Positions 32,968-39,086 of a stretch of 39,086 bases of DNA are shown piece by piece. The notes below the pieces were generated by a model that saw nothing but the letters and a program-made list of their open reading frames with translations, was not told where the DNA came from and did not search any database. The stretch covers positions 1-39,086 of the forward strand of contig VBMN01000055.1 of NCBI GenBank assembly GCA_005878385.1, read 5' to 3'. The translations under genes were made by a program, and so were the position numbers. Source of the stretch: Methanobacteriota archaeon (GTDB lineage: Archaea > Thermoplasmatota > Thermoplasmata > RBG-16-68-12). The number at the start of each line of letters is the position of its first letter. The first letter of the stretch is position 1.

Positions 32968-34065
32968 TCAACCTCGGAAGGCGATGAGGATGACGTCGAC
33001 GACGAACAACAAGACGACGAGGGCTTCGAGGAGGAAGAGTCGACGCGCTTCGAGCTCGGCCTGCGCCACTTCGTAGATTTCGCTGAGGTCCTTCATTTTC
33101 TCTTCGACGATCTTCCGCCAGGAGTCGAGCTCGAACTTCCGGACGCAAGCCCGATAGACCTTCCCCAGGAACCAATCTCCCCACAGCTTGGAAATGTTGT
33201 CGACCTGGAACGTCGCCTCTGCGAGGTCCATTCGAACTTCGGCGAGTTCCTTGACCGTTTCGTGTCCGCTCCGGAGGAACGAACTGCGGGCGAAAAGGTC
33301 CTCGAGGTCGTCGTACGCCTTGTCGACGACCTTGTCCAGGAAGGCATCGTACGTTCGCAGCTCAAGCAGCTGAAGATTCGCGAGTTCGAAGACGGTCAGC
33401 GTATCTTCGTACGTCGCACTTGGCTCGACGATGAGGGCCGCGTCCCATTCGAGGACGACCAGGTCGTCCTGATAGTACGAGAACCAATTCCGCCACGTGT
33501 CTTCGACCTCCTCGTCGCTGATCGCCTCGGGTCGCGGGTCGTTCGCGAGGAGGCCGGTGACCTCCCTCCGCCAGGTCGTGGTGAATTCGCGGACCGGCGT
33601 TTCGCTGACCGAGATGCAGTAGACCGTGTAGGGCTCCGGATCGACTTTCGTCTCGTACGCGTCGTGGAGGAACGGGACCAGGTCTTCGATGATCCGCTCG
33701 GCGAGGCGGCCGCAATATTCGTTCAGGTTCTCCTCGCGGGTCGCGTCCTTGATCCTCAGGCTCGCGAAGGGTCGCAGGTCGCGGAGCCCGGCCGCTTGGA
33801 AGGGGACTCGGATGACGACCGCGAGGGCACCGACCCCATACAACTTCACCGCGATTGAGGCGGTGAGAGGTCCGAGGTTCGTCGAGAGACTCCGTTCATC
33901 GAGGAAGACGAGCAGCGGCTGCGCGAATCGGGCATACCGCGGCGCGGCCCGCTCGGACGGGAAGCGGCCCGACAGGAAGGGCATGTCGATCGTCTTCTGG
34001 ATCTCGTCCAGGTCCACCGACGCACCTACGTCGAAGAGTCGGTAGAAGACGACCTCTCCCTTCAT
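32968..34065 (-). CDS. Membrane-anchored protein, possibly DUF155/RMND1-like
   Basis: MKGEVVFYRLFDVGASVDLDEIQ...ALIVEPSATYEDTLTVFELANLQLLELRTYDAFLDKVVDKAYDDLEDL...C-terminal TM LEALVVLLFVVDVILIAF. Likely start at 34065. Confidence 0.55.
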   Translation of the reverse strand: MKGEVVFYRLFDVGASVDLDEIQKTIDMPFLSGRFPSERAAPRYARFAQPLLVFLDERSLSTNLGPLTASIAVKLYGVGALAVVIRVPFQAAGLRDLRPFASLRIKDATREENLNEYCGRLAERIIEDLVPFLHDAYETKVDPEPYTVYCISVSETPVREFTTTWRREVTGLLANDPRPEAISDEEVEDTWRNWFSYYQDDLVVLEWDAALIVEPSATYEDTLTVFELANLQLLELRTYDAFLDKVVDKAYDDLEDLFARSSFLRSGHETVKELAEVRMDLAEATFQVDNISKLWGDWFLGKVYRACVRKFELDSWRKIVEEKMKDLSEIYEVAQAELEARRLFLLEALVVLLFVVDVILIAFRG

Positions 34066-34109
34066 GCGGCCGCGCAAGCTGGCGACGAGACTTAAGGGCT
34101 CCGGTAAGC

Positions 34110-34895
34110 CTATTCTCCGTAGCGTCGCTGGCGCATCTGATACGATCGAAGGGCGCGGAGGAAGTCGATCTTTCGGAAGCCGGGCCAGTAGACGTCGACA
34201 AAGTACAACTCCGAATACGCAAGTTGCCACAGCAAGAAGTTCGAAATGCGCTCCTCCCCGCTCGTTCGCAGGACGAGGTCCGGATCCGGGAGGTCTGCGG
34301 TGTAGAGGCGTTTCGAGAAGAACTTCTCATCCACGTCGTCCGGATTGACCTTCCCGGCTTGGGCGTCCTGGACCACGTCGCGGATCGCCCGCAGGATTTC
34401 CTCCCGGCCGCCGTACGCCACGGCCACATTGAAACGGTACTGGTCATATTGTTCGGTCCGACCTTCCGCGTACTCGATCGCTTCGATCACCTCGGGCGGG
34501 AGCAGTTCCCGGTTGCCGAAGACGCTCACGCGGATCTTGTGGCGGTGGACCCGTTCGTCGTCCCCGACCCGACGAAAGTTCTCCGCGAACAGGTGCATCA
34601 GGTGCTGGACCTCCTCGTTCGCCCGCCGGATGTTCTCCGTCGAGAACGCGAAGACGGTCAGGATGCGGACGCCGACCTCGAGGCACCACTCCAGGACCTC
34701 CTCAAGCTTGTCCCGGCCTTTCACATGCCCATCGAGGACGTTCCCGAGGCCGATCTCACGTGCGAACCGGCGGTTCCCGTCCATGATGATCGCCACATGA
34801 TGCGGCACCGAGGTCTGCTTCACCTGGTGCAGGAGCCGGCGTTCGTACGCCTGGTAGGCGGCGTCACTGATGATCTTCGAGATATCCGTCGGCAC
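34110..34895 (-). CDS. uppS: Cis-prenyltransferase (polycis-polyprenyl diphosphate synthase)
   Basis: HVAIIMDGNRRFAREIGL...GVRILTVFAFSTENIRR...AVAYGGREEI...DLVLRTSGEERISNFLLWQLAYSELYFVDVYWPGF. Confidence 0.95.
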   Translation of the reverse strand: MPTDISKIISDAAYQAYERRLLHQVKQTSVPHHVAIIMDGNRRFAREIGLGNVLDGHVKGRDKLEEVLEWCLEVGVRILTVFAFSTENIRRANEEVQHLMHLFAENFRRVGDDERVHRHKIRVSVFGNRELLPPEVIEAIEYAEGRTEQYDQYRFNVAVAYGGREEILRAIRDVVQDAQAGKVNPDDVDEKFFSKRLYTADLPDPDLVLRTSGEERISNFLLWQLAYSELYFVDVYWPGFRKIDFLRALRSYQMRQRRYGE

Positions 34896-35072
34896 CGAGG
34901 ATGCGACGAATACCGACCTATTTAGCCATTCGCGGGGAGCGCGGACCGCGATGACGGGAGGGAGCGGTTCGCCTGCGGTGCCAGCGCGCTTTCGTGTTCG
35001 CGTTCCCGCGCTTCACCCGCAAACCTTTAAGTACGCTCTTTTGTTGGTGCACCGAGTTCCTTTCATCCCTTC

Positions 35073-35092
35073 AGTGTGGTCTAGTGGCCTTA
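35073..35092 (+). repeat. tRNA 5'-half-like fragment (D-arm sequence), possible tRNA remnant
   Basis: gtgtggtctagtggccttat closely resembles gtggtctagtggctatgac of the tRNA-Val genes at 12894 and 25419; no anticodon or T-arm follows. Confidence 0.35.
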
Positions 35093-35095
35093 TCG

Positions 35096-35932
35096 ATGAA
35101 ATTAGGTGAGTATCAGGACCTTTACCGAAAACTCGGGACGGTCCAAGACATCGACTTCCTCGCCGAGAACCTCGGTTACGACAAGGAGCTCCTCCTGGTC
35201 GTCTACACGCAGCGGGTCGTCCGCGATACGACGAAGAAGTTCTATCGAGTGAAAGCTCAGGCCCGGCGCCTCGCGTTCATGTGGCAGAACGGGACGAGCT
35301 TGCTCGAGATCGCCCGTCGGTTCGATTTCCCAGCAATCCTGACCGCCCTGATGGTCCTCGAACAACGGAGGATCTCCCGCAAGAACTTCTGGAAAATGAT
35401 CAACGACATTGATTCCGTGAAGGACAAGCGCCTGCGACGGGAGCTCGAGGAAGTGAACCGGGCGGACATCGTGTATTCCCCGGAAGGGACCGCCCGCCAA
35501 TACGCCCGCGGTCGTTGGGGCGAAGCCAAGCTTTCCACCTGGCTCAATGCCCGCGGTCTCCAATACGAGACGGAGAAGGAACTCCGCGCGAAGTACGACA
35601 AGACACCAGACATCTTGATGCACAAGCCTCTCGAGATGAACGGCTCCCGCAAGTACTGGATCGAGTCGAAGGCGACCTTCGGTGATCCGTACGAGATTCG
35701 GCGGCACATCAAGAAGCAGCTGCAGCCCTACAGCGACCTGTTCGGTGACGGCGCGGTCGTCTACTGGTTCGGCCACGTGGACGATCAGCCATACGCGCTT
35801 CCGGAAGGGGTCGACATCGTGAGTCCCACGTTCTTCGAGACTCCGCCGGTTCCCTTCCCGTATGCGCCCGTGGGGGAGACGCGCATCGAAGACCGAGCTC
35901 TCGTTCCCGACGCCGTCGATCTCCCGGAGTGA
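35096..35932 (+). CDS. TPD-motif protein, CDIN1 (C15orf41)-like putative nuclease
   Basis: KLGEYQDLYRKLGTVQDIDFLAENLG...RGRWGEAKLSTWLNARGLQYETEKELRAKYDKTPDILMHKPLE...KYWIESKATFGDPYEIRRH: TPDI and ESK motifs. Confidence 0.75.
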   Translation: MKLGEYQDLYRKLGTVQDIDFLAENLGYDKELLLVVYTQRVVRDTTKKFYRVKAQARRLAFMWQNGTSLLEIARRFDFPAILTALMVLEQRRISRKNFWKMINDIDSVKDKRLRRELEEVNRADIVYSPEGTARQYARGRWGEAKLSTWLNARGLQYETEKELRAKYDKTPDILMHKPLEMNGSRKYWIESKATFGDPYEIRRHIKKQLQPYSDLFGDGAVVYWFGHVDDQPYALPEGVDIVSPTFFETPPVPFPYAPVGETRIEDRALVPDAVDLPE

Positions 35933-35977
35933 GTGAACCCGCAAACGTTTAAGCCATCCCTCCCCATCGACACGGAA

Positions 35978-36222
35978 GTGGCCGAAGAAGAGGTCGTCCG
36001 AGTCCGGATGCCGCGCACGAAGGACGGCGAAATCCTCGGTATCGCGGACCAACTGCTCGGGGCGTCTCGCGTCCGTGTGATGTGCGCGGACGGCAAGAGT
36101 CGACTCGGTCGGATCCCGGGCAAGTTGAAGAAACGCATGTGGATCCGCGAGGGCGACCTCCTCGTGGTCAAGGTCTGGCAATTCCAGGATGAAAAGTGCG
36201 ACATCAAGCACCGCTACACGAA
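35978..36222 (+). pseudogene. Translation initiation factor aIF1A, apparently truncated at its C-terminus by a fusion with RIO1 sequence
   Basis: [83 protein letters not shown] then out-of-family sequence read in the wrong RIO1 frame to 36484. TATA cgtttaag about 25 nt upstream of GTG 35978. Confidence 0.7.
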
Positions 36223-36228
36223 GACCCG

Positions 36229-36821
36229 TGAGCACGGGGAAGGAGGCGAACGTCTTCCATGCGACGGACGCCGGAGGTCACGCGAAGGCACTCAAAATCT
36301 ATCGGATCAACACCGCGACCTTTCGAAACATCGCCCTGTACATCGAGGGCGATCCTCGATTCAAGCGCGTAAAGAGGGCGACGAAACCGACTATCTTCGC
36401 GTGGGCCCAGAAGGAATACAAGAACCTGGTGCGGATGGAGGATGCAGGTGTTCGAGTCCCGACGCCGGAGCGGGTCCTCGATAACGTGTTGGTGATGGAG
36501 TACGTCGGGGACGAGACGATGCCCGCTCCCTCCCTCCGTGAGATCGCGTTGGAGTCACCCGCGGCGGTGTACCAGGATGTCGTCGCGAACCTGCGTGCGA
36601 TCCGGAAATCCCGGCTCGTCCATGCGGACATGAGCGAATACAACCTCCTCTGGTGGCAGGATAGGGTCGTCGTGATCGACGTCGGTCAGGCGGTGCCGTT
36701 GGACCATCCCCACGCCGAGGAATGGTTTCGCCGGGACGTGGGCAACATTGCTCGGTTCTTCAAACGCCTCCGGGTCGACGTGACTCCGGCTTCCCTCGAA
36801 CAGGCAATTCTGCGAGACTGA
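36229..36821 (+). CDS. RIO1 family serine kinase, apparently missing N-terminus
   Basis: [27 protein letters not shown]...[42 protein letters not shown]. Begins directly at the STGKEA nucleotide-binding motif; N-terminal winged-helix region absent. Confidence 0.85.
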
Positions 36822-36822
36822 T

Positions 36823-37359
36823 ATGTTGTACGCCCGGATTCCCTCGGAACGGCTCGGCGTCCTCATTGGCCCGGACGGAGTGACGAAGCAGAGGCTCCAG
36901 CAGTCGACCGGCACCCGGATTGCAGTCGACTCCGTGAGCGGCGAGGTCACGATCGACGAAACCGGCGCGTCGGACCCCGTCTTGGCCCTGAAGGCCCGCG
37001 ACATCGTGCAAGCGATGGCCCGCGGATTCTCCGAGGATCGCGCGTTCCGCCTCCTTGACGAGGACGCGTACCTGGAGATCCTGGATATCAAGGACTTCGC
37101 CCATTCGAAGAACCGGGTCGCGCAGATCCGAGCCCGACTCATCGGCACACGGGGGAAGACCCGACGCATCATTGAGGAGCTCACCGGGGTCGACGTGAGC
37201 GTGTGGGGACACACCGTGGCCTTGATCGGAGGCCCCTTCGAAATGGCGATCGCCCGGGACGCGGTCGTCATGCTCCTCCGCGGCAGCGAGCACAAGACCG
37301 TGTACCGGTTCCTCGAACGGAAGCGGGCGGACCTCAAGGCCTACCAGATGGGATTCTAG
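36823..37359 (+). CDS. KH-domain RNA-binding protein, Dim2/Pno1-like
   Basis: LYARIPSERLGVLIGPDGVTKQRLQQSTGTRIAVDSVSGEV...RLIGTRGKTRRIIEELTGVDVSVWGHTVALIGGPFEMAIARDAVVMLLRGSEHKTVYRFLERKR. Confidence 0.92.
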   Translation: MLYARIPSERLGVLIGPDGVTKQRLQQSTGTRIAVDSVSGEVTIDETGASDPVLALKARDIVQAMARGFSEDRAFRLLDEDAYLEILDIKDFAHSKNRVAQIRARLIGTRGKTRRIIEELTGVDVSVWGHTVALIGGPFEMAIARDAVVMLLRGSEHKTVYRFLERKRADLKAYQMGF

Positions 37360-37406
37360 GTTCTCCCGCCAAACCCTTTTAGACCGGACCCTCCCATCTC
37401 TGAGCA

Positions 37407-38078
37407 ATGCCGCCGGAGGATGCGAACGCTCTCGTGGAAAGCTACCGAACGGCCTTTCGGGAGTGCCTTTCCGACTTGAGGCCGGCATCTTTGCTGAAAC
37501 TCCGGGGGGAGCTTCAGGTCGTCATCCGTTGGCTGGATGTGCAGAAGCAGGATTCCCTCCAAGCGACCGGAGAGGCCGCCGTGGATGCCCTGTCCCGCTT
37601 CTACCAGTTCGGACAGGAGATCGGCGGTTTCGCGGCGTCGAGTCGGTCCGCTGGAACGGCGAGTTACTTCGATCTCGCCTCGGTCGGCGTACTCGCGATC
37701 GAGAACATCCTGACCGCGGAACGCCCGAGCCTGATGCGGTTCCTGATGAGCGGTCTGTCGGAGGGACTCATGTTCCTCGGGAGTCGCCAATACATCGCCG
37801 GGAGCGACGCCGTCCTGCTGGCCACGTACCGGGCCCACGCGATCGTGGTCCAAGATGCCTTGTGGTCCCTGGCGGCCGACTTCCGGCGACCGGAGAGCAT
37901 GGATTCGATTCGAGAGGCCCGCGGCGGAATCGACGCGCTGTTCGCCAAGTTCGAAGAACCGGGCGTGCCGCTGGGCACGAAGCTCGTGCTCCTCCACCAG
38001 CTGTACGGCTTGGTGGCGATCGTCCGTTGTGCGAAGTTGCTCGAAGATCTCGGGACCCGCGCGAACGCCTTCGGATAA
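37407..38078 (+). CDS. Hypothetical protein
   Basis: 223 aa largely alpha-helical; MPPEDANALVESYRTAFRECLSDLRPASLLKLRGELQVVIRWLDVQ...; TATA-like upstream. Confidence 0.65.
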   Translation: MPPEDANALVESYRTAFRECLSDLRPASLLKLRGELQVVIRWLDVQKQDSLQATGEAAVDALSRFYQFGQEIGGFAASSRSAGTASYFDLASVGVLAIENILTAERPSLMRFLMSGLSEGLMFLGSRQYIAGSDAVLLATYRAHAIVVQDALWSLAADFRRPESMDSIREARGGIDALFAKFEEPGVPLGTKLVLLHQLYGLVAIVRCAKLLEDLGTRANAFG

Positions 38079-38120
38079 TTGTTAAATAACGCTCGAGACT
38101 ACTGCGATAGGGGTCCTGGC

Positions 38121-39086
38121 CTGGCGAAGCACGTCTACCTGTTCGAAGAGGGGGACGCCTCCATGCGGGACCTGCTTGGCGGTAAAGGCGCCGGGCTCGC
38201 CGAGATGACGCGGCTTGGCCTCCCAGTCCCGCCCGGCTTCACGATCACGACGAAAGCCTGCAACGCGTATGCGCGGAAGGGCCGGTTCCCGCCCGGCCTC
38301 TGGAAGCAGGTGGAGGAAGGGCTCTCGACCGTCGAGGCGAAGATCGGCCGGCGGTTTGGGGATACGGCAAATCCGTTGCTCGTCTCCGTCCGGTCCGGCG
38401 CGAAGTTCTCGATGCCGGGGATGATGGATACGGTTCTCAATTTGGGCCTGAACGACGCGACCGTGGAAACGCTCGCGCGCGTCTCGAACGCCCGGTTCGC
38501 CTGGGACGCATACCGTCGGCTCATCGCGATGTTCGGTCGGATCGTGAAAGACGTCGACGGACGGACCTTCGAGGCGATCCTGGAGGAGCACAAGGCCAAG
38601 GCGGGCGCAAAGAAGGATACGGATCTTTCGGGCGAAGACCTCATCGCGGTTGTGGCGGATTTCAAACGACTGTACCGGGACCGAGTGGCCGAGGACTTTC
38701 CGCAGGATCCGAAGGCACAGATGCAGCAAGCGATCGCGGCCGTCTTCCGATCCTGGGACGGCAAGCGAGCTGTGGACTACCGGAACTTCAACAAGATCCC
38801 GCACGACCTGGGGACCGCCGCGAACGTCCAGACGATGGTCTTCGGGAACATGGGACCCGATTCCGGCACGGGAGTGGCCTTCACCCGGAACCCGTCGACC
38901 GGCGAGAAGCAGCTCTATGGAGAATTTCTCGCGAATGCCCAGGGCGAGGACGTGGTTGCGGGCATTCGCACGCCGATGACGATCGCGCAGCTCCGTGAGA
39001 CCTTCCCGACCGTGTACGGACAATTCGCGGACGTCGCCGAGCTGCTCGAGAAGCACTACCGCGACGTGCAGGATATCGAGTTCACC
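38121..39086 (+). CDS. ppdK: Pyruvate, phosphate dikinase, N-terminal part; runs off the right edge
   Basis: Own translation: AKHVYLFEEGDASMRDLLGGKGAGLAEMTRLGLPVPPGFTITTKACNAYARKGRFPPGLW...VSVRSGAKFSMPGMMDTVLNLGLND...GTGVAFTRNPSTGEKQLYGEFLANAQGEDVVAGIRTP. Missing from the ORF track because no stop lies in the window. Confidence 0.93.
   Translation, partial: MAKHVYLFEEGDASMRDLLGGKGAGLAEMTRLGLPVPPGFTITTKACNAYARKGRFPPGLWKQVEEGLSTVEAKIGRRFGDTANPLLVSVRSGAKFSMPGMMDTVLNLGLNDATVETLARVSNARFAWDAYRRLIAMFGRIVKDVDGRTFEAILEEHKAKAGAKKDTDLSGEDLIAVVADFKRLYRDRVAEDFPQDPKAQMQQAIAAVFRSWDGKRAVDYRNFNKIPHDLGTAANVQTMVFGNMGPDSGTGVAFTRNPSTGEKQLYGEFLANAQGEDVVAGIRTPMTIAQLRETFPTVYGQFADVAELLEKHYRDVQDIEFT

Noticed and set aside
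1-39086. CRISPR arrays, IS elements, prophage or defence islands
   Set aside because: No regularly spaced repeats, transposases, phage structural genes or restriction systems seen; the intein is the only clear mobile element.

Overview
GC-rich archaeal chromosome segment, probably Thermoplasmatota-like (inferred from gene content and TATA-led, often leaderless genes). It is dense with informational and housekeeping genes: NAC, ABCE1/RLI, RtcB, aIF5A, Nop5, Csl4, aIF1A, RIO1, a Dim2/Pno1-like KH protein, UppS, SHMT, NnrD/E, MtnA, dihydroorotase, PPDK, two tRNA-Val genes and a 7S SRP RNA hidden under spurious ORFs. The strongest finding is a 373-aa LAGLIDADG-type intein inside ABCE1/RLI, inserted exactly at a cysteine of the second 4Fe-4S motif (CISCGI^C...HN^CIKKCP). 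Other leads are a strongly structured unannotated element with a perfect 12-bp closing stem between rtcB and an agmatinase gene; an E1-like / ThiI-PP-loop / small-protein operon in which the small protein resembles the E1 C-terminal tail; apparent internal deletions (MFS transporter, aIF1A-RIO1 junction, a tRNA-like 5' fragment); non-canonical or missing start codons (METTL5-like, PPDK); an RG/RGG-rich tail on Csl4; and a Ras-like GTPase with a C-terminal winged-helix-like extension. All family calls were made by eye from the translations; no searches were run.
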